The notes under the pieces are model-generated. The model was given only the letters and a program-made list of their open reading frames with translations. It had not been told where the DNA came from and did not search any database. Position numbers and translations under genes: made by a program. Positions 1 through 8,242 of a stretch of DNA of 64,000 nt are shown here, piece after piece; the first letter of the stretch is position 1; the number at the start of each line of letters is the position of its first letter. Location of the stretch: contig JAPFDH010000077.1 of NCBI GenBank assembly GCA_026169045.1, forward strand, positions 17,497 to 81,496, given 5' to 3'. This stretch comes from Lachnospiraceae bacterium (GTDB lineage: Bacteria > Bacillota > Clostridia > Lachnospirales > Lachnospiraceae).

Positions 1-912
1 AGACTGAAAACCGGCTTTTGATAAAGCATCTGCCAATTGCGGCATGTAAGAACAGTCTTTCATCTCCATATTTGTTCCTATTCCATCAAAATCACTTCCC
101 AGGCCGATACATTCTGTTCCGCCCACTTGTATAATATGCCGTATATGTTCAATAAGTCCATCTATTGTCCCAAAAACATTTCCGTTTTGATCCGGATTAC
201 ATGTAAATGGTCCATAAAAATTCAAGCCCATAACGCCGCCCCGTTCTGCCAGTTTTCGTATCATATCATCTGTCATATTTCTGGAATGACCACATATGCT
301 TCTGGCGTTGGAATGACTTGCAATAAATGGCTTTTTTGTATAACGAAGTACATCATAGAATCCTTCGTCGGATAGGTGAGATACATCAATCAGCATCCCC
401 AAGCGTTCCATTTCCTCTACGAATTCGATTCCAGTCTCCTTTAATCCATATGACACATCGTCATCATCGATTTTATGATAATCATGGGGGTATCCCAACT
501 CATTTTCATAATTCCATGTCAATGTCAGCATGCGAACCCCCAATCGGTATAGTATTTTTAAAAGTGTAATATCTCCCTGACATACTCCGCCTTCTTCTAC
601 CGATAAAAGTGCAGACATTTTTCCTTTTTTTTGATTCTCCATCACTTCACGAATCGTCGTTACCGGCACAATCCAGTCTTTATTTTGTTCCATTTGGTCA
701 TAAAAGAAATCAATGCCCCAAAGACAGGCTTTTAAGAGATCAAAGTATTCTTTTTTAGAAATGAAAATAGCAAATGTCTGCAAAAGATAATTTGATTTCT
801 GCATTCGTTTAATATCAATATGTCCCTGATTGGAGAAAAGAGATTCTTTTGGTATTCCCGGCTGATTATAAAGTCTCATTATGGTATCACAATGCATATC
901 ACAAACGTTCAT
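1..912 (-). CDS. Membrane (renal-type) dipeptidase, peptidase family M19, C-terminus cut by window edge
   Basis: Zinc-dependent dipeptidase, probably hydrolysing dipeptides (including D-amino-acid dipeptides) in the cytoplasm. The frame stays open from the ATG at 912 to base 1, giving 304 codons with no stop; full family members are usually somewhat over 300 residues, so little is missing. Visible motifs in order are an N-terminal HCD metal-binding element (residues about 7-9), SVEEG (about residue 105), DVSHLSDEGF, SHSNAR followed by GHSRN, and GLGSDFDG near the end of the visible part. These are the metal and substrate residues of M19. The start is supported by AAGGGGAC upstream. It is transcribed leftwards from its own promoter and diverges from the ThyX-like gene. 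Confidence 0.9.
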   Translation of the reverse strand, partial: MNVCDMHCDTIMRLYNQPGIPKESLFSNQGHIDIKRMQKSNYLLQTFAIFISKKEYFDLLKACLWGIDFFYDQMEQNKDWIVPVTTIREVMENQKKGKMSALLSVEEGGVCQGDITLLKILYRLGVRMLTLTWNYENELGYPHDYHKIDDDDVSYGLKETGIEFVEEMERLGMLIDVSHLSDEGFYDVLRYTKKPFIASHSNARSICGHSRNMTDDMIRKLAERGGVMGLNFYGPFTCNPDQNGNVFGTIDGLIEHIRHIIQVGGTECIGLGSDFDGIGTNMEMKDCSYMPQLADALSKAGFQS

Positions 913-967
913 ATTTGTCCCCTTTCTTATTTTCCGATTTTCCATTTCATGGTTTTACACTAATGAA

Positions 968-996
968 ATCATACTTCTTATCCGATAAAAAGTCAA
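968..996 (-). promoter_or_regulatory. Sigma-A promoter of the M19 dipeptidase gene
   Basis: On the minus strand TTGACT (996-991) and TATGAT (973-968) are separated by exactly 17 bp, about 55 bp upstream of the dipeptidase start codon. Confidence 0.7.
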
Positions 997-1004
997 TTTT
1001 CTTC

Positions 1005-1110
1005 TGTTCATGAGTAAAACAGTGGTGGCATCCACAATAAGCACGCAATGCGGCTTTACGAATGGCGCGGGCTGAGCTGTTACGTGTGCTGACATGCTTT
1101 CACATGGTTT
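1005..1110. other. GC-rich intergenic patch between divergent genes, function unknown
   Basis: This part of the 913-1207 intergenic region is clearly richer in G and C than its AT-rich flanks and contains several short self-complementary stretches (for example CGCAATGCG and GTGGTGGCATCCAC). It lies between the two divergent promoters. No recognisable gene or RNA family was seen. It is not an obvious copy of the double-hairpin repeat found at three other places in the window. Confidence 0.35.
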
Positions 1111-1113
1111 TTG

Positions 1114-1142
1114 TTGCCACATCACATGATATGTGATATGAT
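1114..1142 (+). promoter_or_regulatory. Promoter of the ThyX-like gene with a 17 bp palindrome in its spacer
   Basis: TTGCCA (1114-1119) and TATGAT (1137-1142) are separated by 17 bp. The spacer is almost entirely a perfect inverted repeat, ATCACATGATATGTGAT (1121-1137), placed where a bound repressor would block RNA polymerase. The regulator is unknown. Confidence 0.65.
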
Positions 1143-1207
1143 AATAGTGATTTATAAATGCAATTTGTATTTACAGTTTACAATAAAATCAATTTTGGAG
1201 GCACAAC

Positions 1208-1834
1208 ATGATTCGTTTGGAACGTTTTACAGTTATGAATTTTGAAAATGCTATGCGTGGCGCAAGAAACCCGATGAATAGTTGGGCAAGAAGTGATAGT
1301 TTTTATGATGATAATGGAAATTTTGTATTTGGTCCCAATGATTTGGATCTTGCCAAGCGTTTGGCTCATGCCGGAAGTGATCATCGAAAATATTTGCGAA
1401 TGGTTTTTGTTTCTGTTGATATTACGGCTCCTCTTTACTGGTGGAAAGAATATGACACATACAAAGTGGCTACCGTCGCAAATTCAACCAGTACCATGCA
1501 TAAAATTGCCAGTAAACCATTTTCTCTTGATGACTTCAGCTGTGATCATATGACGTCTGCCACACTGGAATTTATGAAAACAGTGGTGGAGCGTTTGGAG
1601 TCTTTACGTCTCTCTTATTTGGAAACTAAATCAAAAGATACCTGGTATGATATGATTCAGCTTTTACCTTCCAGCTATAATCAAATGCGCACATGTACAT
1701 TTAATTATGAAACACTCATTAATATTTATAGGGCTAGAAAGAATCATAAACTTGAAGAATGGCATACATTTTGTGACTGGATTCAGACACTTCCGTATGC
1801 GCAGGAACTGATTACATTTGATCCTTCGAATTAA
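1208..1834 (+). CDS. ThyX-like protein lacking the ThyX signature; function unknown
   Basis: Protein of 208 residues with start ATG preceded by TTGGAGGC. No certain product is recognised. The pattern recalls flavin-dependent thymidylate synthase ThyX: a central DITAPLYWWKEYDTYK segment followed by NSTSTMHKI (residues about 71-100) sits where ThyX carries its RHRxxSxNxxSxR signature, and a later LPSSYNQMRTCTFNYETL segment with a following R, H and E-rich helix matches the order of the ThyX C-terminal half. The RHR residues that bind flavin and dUMP are absent, so thymidylate synthase activity is unlikely. Similar proteins are, from memory, frequent in clostridial genomes and phages as hypotheticals. 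It has its own palindrome-controlled promoter, and degV follows 69 bp downstream. Function is an open question. Confidence 0.5.
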   Translation: MIRLERFTVMNFENAMRGARNPMNSWARSDSFYDDNGNFVFGPNDLDLAKRLAHAGSDHRKYLRMVFVSVDITAPLYWWKEYDTYKVATVANSTSTMHKIASKPFSLDDFSCDHMTSATLEFMKTVVERLESLRLSYLETKSKDTWYDMIQLLPSSYNQMRTCTFNYETLINIYRARKNHKLEEWHTFCDWIQTLPYAQELITFDPSN

Positions 1835-1903
1835 TCTTTTATTTGCATAAAAAATGGGAAAGAAAGTTTTCTTTTATATTATGAAAATTAAGGAGAAACT
1901 ACT

Positions 1904-2773
1904 ATGAATAAATATATTATTACAACTGATTCTGCCAGTGATCTTCCAAAAGAATATATTCAAAAAGAAAATTTATATGTTCAGCCGCTTTTTTATAATA
2001 TAGGAAATCAGATATATGGAGGAGCAAATAATCTGGATTATAAGGTGTTTTATAACCGTATGCGCCAGGGTGAAATGCCTGTAACAAATGCAATTATTCC
2101 GGAAGAAATGAGAAACGATCTGCGGCCTTTTCTGGAGCAGGGATATGATATCTTACATCTGGCATTTTCCTCCGGATTGAGTTCTTCCTGCCAGAATGCT
2201 GTATTGGCTGCCAACGAATTAAGGGAAGAATTTCCTGATCGTAAAATTGTTGTAATTGATACATATGCGGCTTCCCTTGGGGAAGGACTTCTGGTTCACA
2301 AAGCAATTCAACTAAAAAAGCAGGGAAAATCTCTGGAAGAAGTGGCTAAATGGGTGGAAGACAACCGAGATCATCTGTGCCATCTTTTTACGGTAGATGA
2401 TTTGTTTCATCTACAGCGCGGTGGTCGTGTTTCAAAAACCGTGGCAGTGATCGGGACAATGATTAACATCAAACCGGTTCTTCATGTCGATAATGCCGGT
2501 GAATTAAAGATGTTAAAAACGGTTCGTGGAAGAAAAAAATCGTTATTATATCTGGTGGATCGGATGGAAGAACTTTGCAAAGGATATGAGAACGAAAATG
2601 ATGTCGTATTTATCAGCCATGGTGACTGCATGGAAGATGCCCAATTTGTGGCGGATCGTATTAAGGAACGTCTGGGAATACAGAATTTCATCATTGATTA
2701 TGTCAGTCCGACCATCGGAGCCCATTCAGGTCCCGGTACAATTGCATTATTCTTTATGGGAAAAGAAAAATAA
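1904..2773 (+). CDS. DegV family fatty-acid-binding protein
   Basis: Protein of 289 residues, a normal length for DegV proteins, which bind a single fatty acid in a two-domain fold; some act as FakB subunits that present exogenous fatty acid to the kinase FakA. Seen here: an N-terminal ITTDSASDLP motif, LAFSSGLSSS near residues 86-95, DTYAASLGEG near 133-142, and a C-terminal IGAHSGPGTIALFF ending that is typical of the family. The start has AAGGAGAAAC ahead of it. No fakA is in the window, so a FakB role is only possible. A copy of the double-hairpin repeat begins at the base right after its stop codon. Confidence 0.9.
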   Translation: MNKYIITTDSASDLPKEYIQKENLYVQPLFYNIGNQIYGGANNLDYKVFYNRMRQGEMPVTNAIIPEEMRNDLRPFLEQGYDILHLAFSSGLSSSCQNAVLAANELREEFPDRKIVVIDTYAASLGEGLLVHKAIQLKKQGKSLEEVAKWVEDNRDHLCHLFTVDDLFHLQRGGRVSKTVAVIGTMINIKPVLHVDNAGELKMLKTVRGRKKSLLYLVDRMEELCKGYENENDVVFISHGDCMEDAQFVADRIKERLGIQNFIIDYVSPTIGAHSGPGTIALFFMGKEK

Positions 2774-2869
2774 CGATGAGAAATTCGCAAAGCGTGTTTC
2801 TCACGTTCGCAGACAGTCGCTGTATGCGTATGCATCCGCACACGGCGACTGTCCACGCGTAAATAAAAA
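2774..2869 (+). repeat. Double-hairpin intergenic repeat, copy A
   Basis: First of three copies in the window (others at 35854-35954 minus and 42160-42260 plus). It starts with CGATGAGAAA directly after the degV stop codon and ends with a TAAATAAAAA tail. Hairpin 1 pairs TGAGAAA (2777-2783) plus CGC with GCG plus TTTCTCA (2797-2803). Hairpin 2 pairs CAGTCGC (2814-2820) with GCGACTG (2845-2851), with further inner pairing of GCG and CGC. Its base composition is richer in CG dinucleotides than the surroundings. Confidence 0.8.
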
Positions 2870-2907
2870 CTGTGGGAGATGTTTTCAAAGCATTCCCACA
2901 GTTTTTT
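2865..2907. terminator. Bidirectional terminator between degV and dut
   Basis: Inverted repeat AAAAACTGTGGGA (2865-2877) and TCCCACAGTTTTT (2894-2906) with A and T runs on both outer sides. It can terminate the convergent degV (plus) and nrdD-nrdG-dut (minus) transcripts. Confidence 0.8.
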
Positions 2908-2925
2908 CATATTAAAGAGATTTTT

Positions 2926-3360
2926 TTAATTTTTACCGGTACTTCCATGACCTCCGCGATCCGGATTTTCCAGATGTTCTACTTCACAAAAGGAAATGGG
3001 AGGTTGATGTTCCATAATGCGGAACTGACAAATACGGTCATTTACATGTATAACAGTATCACGTAATGCATAGGCCGGCATGAACCATTGGTCATTATCC
3101 CCACAATATGTTTCATCAATTATCCCCATATGATTGGGTTGAATAATTCCAAAATTCTTAAATGTGGAGCTTCTGGGAACCACATGTGCCTCATATCCTT
3201 TTGGCAGTTCCATACCAATTCCGAGAGGAATCAGCTTAAATTCTCCGGCTTTCAGTGTCACTTCTTCTGCTGCTCTTAAATCAATCCAATCGGACTTGCC
3301 GCCGATATAGCAAAGTTTTTCAATTTTATCGGAGAAATATTTAATTTTAATCTCTTGCAT
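2926..3360 (-). CDS. dut: dUTP diphosphatase (dUTPase), trimeric type
   Basis: Hydrolyses dUTP to dUMP and diphosphate, keeping uracil out of DNA and feeding thymidylate synthesis. At 144 residues it has the usual length of a trimeric dUTPase. Motifs seen: [14 protein letters not shown] (motif 1, near residues 27-40), [10 protein letters not shown] (motif 2, near 62-71), a motif-3 equivalent [13 protein letters not shown] (near 79-91), and the C-terminal arm [10 protein letters not shown] (motif 5), which closes over the nucleotide. It overlaps the end of nrdG by 14 bp, so the two are probably translationally coupled. The context with nrdD and nrdG places it in deoxynucleotide supply. Confidence 0.9.
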   Translation of the reverse strand: MQEIKIKYFSDKIEKLCYIGGKSDWIDLRAAEEVTLKAGEFKLIPLGIGMELPKGYEAHVVPRSSTFKNFGIIQPNHMGIIDETYCGDNDQWFMPAYALRDTVIHVNDRICQFRIMEHQPPISFCEVEHLENPDRGGHGSTGKN

Positions 3361-3841
3361 GTAATACTACCTCACCGTTTTTCAGAGTTTCTTTGACATT
3401 AATTACTCTCTGATTACGGCTGCCTTTCCATTTCAATGTATTTTCTTTTTGCTTTTGTACAAATTTCCCGTCTACAATTACATCAATGAAAGAAATAAAT
3501 GGAAAATCTCTGATTTCTTCCCAAAGATAACCGGTATATAACCATATTGTTTTATTGGGATATAATTCTTTTATTTCTTCAATGAATGCACCAACCGTGT
3601 CTCTGTTTGCCGGATGAAGCGGATCTCCTCCGCTGAATGTAATACCGGAAATATAATCTTTGTCCAATTCTTCAAAAATTTCTTCTTTTTCTGCCTGTGT
3701 AAACGGCAATCCCCCATTTACATCCCAGGTAATCGGATTCTGGCATCCCGGACATCCGTGATTGCATCCGGCTACCCATAATACCACCCGTAATCCATCA
3801 CCATTAAGCATATCATCCTTTGTAATATTGTGATAATTCAT
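3347..3841 (-). CDS. nrdG: Anaerobic ribonucleotide reductase activating protein NrdG
   Basis: Radical-SAM iron-sulfur enzyme that installs the glycyl radical on NrdD. At 164 residues it is of normal length. The [4Fe-4S]-binding CxxxCxxC pattern is visible in [12 protein letters not shown] (near residues 25-36), followed by [14 protein letters not shown] (near 68-81), the SAM-binding GGE-like element. It starts 2 bp after the nrdD stop codon and its end overlaps dut, forming a tight nrdD-nrdG-dut operon. The activity is oxygen sensitive, consistent with an anaerobic organism. Confidence 0.95.
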   Translation of the reverse strand: MNYHNITKDDMLNGDGLRVVLWVAGCNHGCPGCQNPITWDVNGGLPFTQAEKEEIFEELDKDYISGITFSGGDPLHPANRDTVGAFIEEIKELYPNKTIWLYTGYLWEEIRDFPFISFIDVIVDGKFVQKQKENTLKWKGSRNQRVINVKETLKNGEVVLHARD

Positions 3842-3843
3842 TG

Positions 3844-5979
3844 CTACATACTTTTCCTCTCTTTTATTTCCGCCATTTTTGCGTCATTTAAACGAGTATC
3901 TCCTTTTACACGGGAGTAGGAAAGATATCCGTTCATACGATCAATTTTTGTCAGATTTTTGCTTCCGCAAATTGGGCATACATCCATTTCCAATTCTTCA
4001 TGGCCGCAGTCATCACAATATGCTAAAGATAAATTAACGCCTTCATAAAAGCCCATTTTCATCGCTCTGCGAATCAAAGATTTGATTGCCTCAATATTAT
4101 AATCAATTGGGTATTTTACGTATTGAATTTTTCCGCCATTGGATAATTCCCAGAATCTTGCTTCCAAATCCTGCTTTTGTATCGGTGTGATATCTTCTGT
4201 TACGTGACAATGGAAACCATTGCTTACATATTCACGGTCAGAAACATTTTCAACAATTCCGTATTTTTCACGGAACTGTTTTACCTGTAAACCACAGAGA
4301 TTTTCTGCCGGAGTAGCATAGATCGCATATAAACGGCCATCTTCTTCCTTGAACTGTTCAATTTTTTTGTTAATGTATTTTAAAACATCTAAGGCAAATT
4401 GACCATCTTCCACCAAACTCTTTCCGTTGTATAAGCGCTGCAATTCATTGAAGGCTGTAATACCAAAAGAAGCTGTGGCTGTTTTTAAAACCGGTTTAAT
4501 TTTATCATTCATCTTCAGATGTCCGCCATAAAAACCGCCTTCACAATACGCGATTGGATTTGTAGACGCTTTCATCTCTCCGAGGTAGTCATACGTACGT
4601 AAATGAAGTTTACGAATTAATTCCAAATAGTAATCCAATACTTCATAAAAATCCTTACTTTCCTGTCTGGATTTTGCCAAAATCATAGGAAGATGAAGGC
4701 TGACTACACCGATATTGAAACGTCCTACGAACACCGGATGATCATTTTCATCGGCAGGGTGGATTCCACCCCGTTCATACCATGGGGAAAGGAATGCACG
4801 ACAACCCATTGGGCTGATGATTTCCCCATATTTTTTATACATAGAAGCAATGTAACCTTCACCGGTTAAACTTAACCAGTCTGGATACATCGTTTTTGCG
4901 GAGCAGCGGATTCCCTCTTCGAAAACATCTTCCAGTTCTTTTCCCGGACCATGAAGATTTTCATCATATAAGAATACCACCTTAGGAAATAGAACTGGTT
5001 TTTTATGTCCTGCTTTTCCCTGTCCTTCCCGTCTGACTTCCAGCATTTTTTTCGATGCCATTCTGGCAAAACGACCGGTTCCAGTTCCAATGGTGACTGT
5101 AATGAATGGATAATCGCCACGGCTGGATGCCACAGTATTAAACTTGTATTCCCATCCCTGGAAGCCTTGCTTAAATTCGTATTCCACATCTTTATAAGCT
5201 TCTGCTTCTGCTTTTTCTTTTGGAACTCCCATATCCAGATATTTTTTCAAATGTTTTGCATAGGACTTTTCCGCATAGGGTTCCAAGATTAAATCGGCAC
5301 TGGGAACCGTAAATCCGCCATATTGCTGACTGGCAGCACTTAAAACGATATCACCGATCACATCAAACGCTACGTCCAGTGTTTTTGGCTCATTATACCA
5401 GAGATTGCCCATCTCAAATCCGCCGCTCAGAACTTCCCTTACATTGAATAAGCAACAATTCATCGTATCACGACGGGCAGACATATCATGAATATAAATA
5501 TAACCTTCTCTGGCTGCCTGAAGTTCTTCTACAGTAAGGAAAAACTTCTGATATAATGATTTATTTAACTCATTAAAAATAAGGCTTCGTTTTGTGGATA
5601 CGAGAGCACTGTCTGAATTAGAATTTTCTTTATCTCCGATATACATAATTGACTGGCTCTTTTTATAGACTTCATCCAGCATTCGCACAAAATCCTGCTT
5701 GTAGTTTCTGTAATCACGATAACTTTTGGCAACTAAAGGATTTACTTTCTCCAATGCGCCCTCTACAACATTGTGCATTTCCGGGATTGGAACCTCTTTC
5801 AGCCCCATTTGCTGTATCTTTTCTTCTACAAATTTACAGATAAACTTCGTTTCCTGATCAGTAAATTTGATTAAAGCACGATATGCAGATTTATTAACGG
5901 CAACTACAATTTTCTGTACGTTAAAATCTTCCTTTGTGCCGTCTTTTTTTATTACTTTAACATCTTTTAATTCAGCCAT
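3844..5979 (-). CDS. nrdD: Anaerobic (class III) ribonucleoside-triphosphate reductase NrdD
   Basis: Reduces ribonucleoside triphosphates to deoxyribonucleotides with a glycyl radical under anaerobic conditions. The protein has 711 residues from the ATG at 5979, chosen because AGGAGGAACTCAT lies just ahead of it; an in-frame upstream ATG at 6030 has no such site. Seen in order: an N-terminal ATP-cone domain (residues about 1-95, with VIKKDGTKEDF), the barrel domain with MNCCLFN and GGFTVPSADL, a zinc-binding CDDCGH and CPICGSKN pair near the C-terminus, and the glycyl-radical loop RMNGYLSYSR. The ATP cone gives allosteric control. Transcription is probably under NrdR through the two boxes upstream. 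Confidence 0.95.
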   Translation of the reverse strand: MAELKDVKVIKKDGTKEDFNVQKIVVAVNKSAYRALIKFTDQETKFICKFVEEKIQQMGLKEVPIPEMHNVVEGALEKVNPLVAKSYRDYRNYKQDFVRMLDEVYKKSQSIMYIGDKENSNSDSALVSTKRSLIFNELNKSLYQKFFLTVEELQAAREGYIYIHDMSARRDTMNCCLFNVREVLSGGFEMGNLWYNEPKTLDVAFDVIGDIVLSAASQQYGGFTVPSADLILEPYAEKSYAKHLKKYLDMGVPKEKAEAEAYKDVEYEFKQGFQGWEYKFNTVASSRGDYPFITVTIGTGTGRFARMASKKMLEVRREGQGKAGHKKPVLFPKVVFLYDENLHGPGKELEDVFEEGIRCSAKTMYPDWLSLTGEGYIASMYKKYGEIISPMGCRAFLSPWYERGGIHPADENDHPVFVGRFNIGVVSLHLPMILAKSRQESKDFYEVLDYYLELIRKLHLRTYDYLGEMKASTNPIAYCEGGFYGGHLKMNDKIKPVLKTATASFGITAFNELQRLYNGKSLVEDGQFALDVLKYINKKIEQFKEEDGRLYAIYATPAENLCGLQVKQFREKYGIVENVSDREYVSNGFHCHVTEDITPIQKQDLEARFWELSNGGKIQYVKYPIDYNIEAIKSLIRRAMKMGFYEGVNLSLAYCDDCGHEELEMDVCPICGSKNLTKIDRMNGYLSYSRVKGDTRLNDAKMAEIKERKSM

Positions 5980-6091
5980 ATGAGTTCCTCCTGACATGTA
6001 TTTTAACTTACGTGTGACAACCGAAATCATTTTTTATTATTGCTTTAATTACAATAGATCACGGTACTATTTCTTACCGTTAACTTTTCCT

Positions 6092-6165
6092 ATCATATCA
6101 CTCTAAAATTGATAAGTCAATACAAGATATGGTGCCCTCAAAATTGAGGACACCATATTTTGTGC
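6092..6165 (-). promoter_or_regulatory. nrdD promoter with two NrdR-type boxes
   Basis: Minus-strand TTGACT (6120-6115) and TATGAT (6097-6092) have a 17 bp spacer. Two near-palindromic 16-mers lie upstream: 6150-6165 (ACACCATATTTTGTGC on the plus strand) and 6120-6135 (ATACAAGATATGGTGC). By my count they match the known NrdR consensus acaCwAtATaTwGtgt at 13 and 12 of 16 positions. Their starts are 30 bp apart, about three helix turns, the usual arrangement for paired NrdR boxes. The proximal box touches the -35 element, consistent with repression. Confidence 0.7.
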
Positions 6166-6237
6166 CAAAACCCTTATTTTATCAGGTTTTTGTTTTTTCT
6201 TGTATCAAAATAAAAACATAACGGATATAAGAATGAT

Positions 6238-7113
6238 TTAGGGTTCCCCCGTAAATATTTGTGCCAATGGTGAATCAGATGGCAAAATCAAAGTTTTACT
6301 GCCCCCTGTCATGGATTCTTTGGCAGCGTCCAAAGCGCGTACAAAAGCATAAAAATCTTGTCGTGTCTGATCGGAATATGCCTCAGCCAAAATTCTCATA
6401 TATTCTGCTTCCCCTTCTGCTTCAATCTGGGCAGCCTGAGCTTTTGCATCGGAAAGCATAATGGATACCTCTTTGTCTGTTTGATTTTGAAGTACCTTTG
6501 CTTCTGCGTTTCCTTCCGCGGTATATTGGGCTGCGATTTTATCTCTTTCAGAAATCATACGCTCGTATACGGCGTTTTTATTGTCAGAAGGAAGATCCAG
6601 TTGTTTCGTTTCCACTGAAATCAATTCCACACCATATTGATCCATGGTATCTCCAATATTTTCCATAATGGTATTGGATAATTCCCCATCTCTTCCGTTA
6701 ATCACCTCAGTCTGTGTCAGACTGCTGATAACATTTTTCATAGAATTATAAACAACGGTATTAATTCTTGTTTCAGCGTTGCTGACGGAATAATTCAATG
6801 TCTGAGAAAATGTTAACGGATCTGTAATTTTCCATAAAACATAACTGTCTGCTATCATGGTTTTTTTATCTTTTGTGATGACATCGGAAGATGTCATATC
6901 AAACAATAAAATTTCTTTTGGAAGAGAAACCGTGTCTTCCAAAAATGGAATTTTAAAATGAAGCCCTGATGTACTGATCACCCGATCAACTTTTCCAAAC
7001 TGGCGAACCAACTGATATTCATCTTCCTCTACTACGACAGCAGAAGAATATCCAATCACAATAATAGCGATAACAGCTATAGCAGAAACAATTCCAATAA
7101 TCTTCTTTTTCAT
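6238..7113 (-). CDS. hflC: HflC, SPFH/prohibitin-like membrane protease modulator
   Basis: Partner of HflK in a membrane complex that encloses and modulates the FtsH protease. At 291 residues it has one N-terminal membrane segment (residues about 5-27) followed by a VVEEDEYQLVRQFGKV band-7 start, an SPFH domain to about residue 185, and an Ala/Glu-rich coiled coil (about 190-250, TAEGNAEAKVLQ and EAEGEAEYMRILAEAYS) typical of HflC. It is the last gene of ftsH-pepF-hflK-hflC and begins 37 bp after hflK. Its identity as HflC rather than another SPFH protein rests on the pairing with hflK and ftsH. Confidence 0.88.
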   Translation of the reverse strand: MKKKIIGIVSAIAVIAIIVIGYSSAVVVEEDEYQLVRQFGKVDRVISTSGLHFKIPFLEDTVSLPKEILLFDMTSSDVITKDKKTMIADSYVLWKITDPLTFSQTLNYSVSNAETRINTVVYNSMKNVISSLTQTEVINGRDGELSNTIMENIGDTMDQYGVELISVETKQLDLPSDNKNAVYERMISERDKIAAQYTAEGNAEAKVLQNQTDKEVSIMLSDAKAQAAQIEAEGEAEYMRILAEAYSDQTRQDFYAFVRALDAAKESMTGGSKTLILPSDSPLAQIFTGEP

Positions 7114-7150
7114 AGTAACCTCTTATTTTTACATCGATTTAAATTTTTCC

Positions 7151-8200
7151 CTATTTGCTTTCATCCTGAGCCGTTTCGTCTTCATTATTTTCCATTTCCT
7201 GCGTTCCGCTCTGGCTGCCGGAAGCATTTTGACCATCAGAAATAATACTTTGGGTACTGCTCTGAGTTCCCATATTTTCCAGTGGTAATATTGTATTGAT
7301 ATTTGTATCGCTTCCGTTAATGACTACTTTCAGATCCGGTAAAACATCTTCCATGGTTTCATAGAACATACGCTGTTTTGTGATCTCAGGATTTTTTAAA
7401 TATTGTTCATACATGGCATTGAAACGTGCTACCTCACTATTTGCCTCATTGATTCGGGCCTGCTTTTTTGATTCAGCCTCCTGAAGTATTTTATCAGCTT
7501 CCGCTTCGGCCTCAGGAAGTTTTTCATTCCGATATTTATTTGCATTATTCAATGCTGTTTCTTTTCCTTGTTTTGCTGTTTCTACCGCTTTAAAAGCTTC
7601 CATAACTTCCGTTGTCGGAGGTTGAGAATCCTGTATGGAAATATTGACAAGCTGAAGTCCGATATCCTGATTTTCCAACTGTTTTGTGATTGCATCTTTG
7701 ATTGTATTCTGAATTTCTACTTTTCCTGTGGTCAATACACTGTCCACATCATAACTTCCGATTACATTACGAATACAACTTTGTGCGACATTTTTTAAAA
7801 TCAGTTCAGGGTCTTCCGATGCATAAACTGCTTTTACAGGATCGGAAACTTTATATTCCACAAAGAAATCTACATTTACAAAATTGTAATCGGATGTAAT
7901 CATCAAAGATTCATTTTCTGCCAATTCCTTTTCATCCGATGAATTTTGATTGTATCCAATGGGAAATCCCTGTATTGTTGTATTTACTTTTTCAACCTTC
8001 TGGATCAAGGGTATTTTGAAGTGGAGCCCCGGCTCTCTCTGAGAAGCCGGAGAACCAAAGGTTGTAATAACAGCTTCTTCCTGTTCCGTAATTGTATACG
8101 TACTGTCGAAAGCCACAACAGCTACAACAACTGCAGCTATAACTCCTACAACCGCTTTTTTTACAATTCGCAGTGTTTTTTCTTGCTTTGGATCAATCAT
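7151..8200 (-). CDS. hflK: HflK, SPFH/prohibitin-like membrane protease modulator
   Basis: Forms the membrane-anchored HflK-HflC assembly that regulates FtsH. The protein has 349 residues: a short basic N-terminus, a membrane segment near residues 14-31, the band-7 motif YTITEQEEAVITTFG, an SPFH domain to about residue 200, a charged helical region (EAEAEADKILQEAESKKQARINEA is its core, near 225-250), and a low-complexity Ser/Gln/Glu-rich tail from about 305 to the end. Proteobacterial HflK has a Gly-rich N-terminal extension that is absent here. It follows pepF by 42 bp. Confidence 0.88.
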   Translation of the reverse strand: MIDPKQEKTLRIVKKAVVGVIAAVVVAVVAFDSTYTITEQEEAVITTFGSPASQREPGLHFKIPLIQKVEKVNTTIQGFPIGYNQNSSDEKELAENESLMITSDYNFVNVDFFVEYKVSDPVKAVYASEDPELILKNVAQSCIRNVIGSYDVDSVLTTGKVEIQNTIKDAITKQLENQDIGLQLVNISIQDSQPPTTEVMEAFKAVETAKQGKETALNNANKYRNEKLPEAEAEADKILQEAESKKQARINEANSEVARFNAMYEQYLKNPEITKQRMFYETMEDVLPDLKVVINGSDTNINTILPLENMGTQSSTQSIISDGQNASGSQSGTQEMENNEDETAQDESK

Positions 8201-8242
8201 AATTTCACTTAACCATACCTTTCTCCCGTTAGTTACACCATA

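Noticed and set aside
950..1095. Minus-strand open frame ending in FLSDKKYDFISVKP, looking like a protein C-terminus
   Set aside because: The last part coincides exactly with the dipeptidase promoter (TTGACT-17-TATGAT), there is no start codon with a binding site, and the composition is not coding-like.
6128..6156. Inverted repeat upstream of nrdD as a terminator of hflC
   Set aside because: No U-run follows on the minus strand, and each arm is better explained as half of a pair of NrdR boxes next to a promoter.
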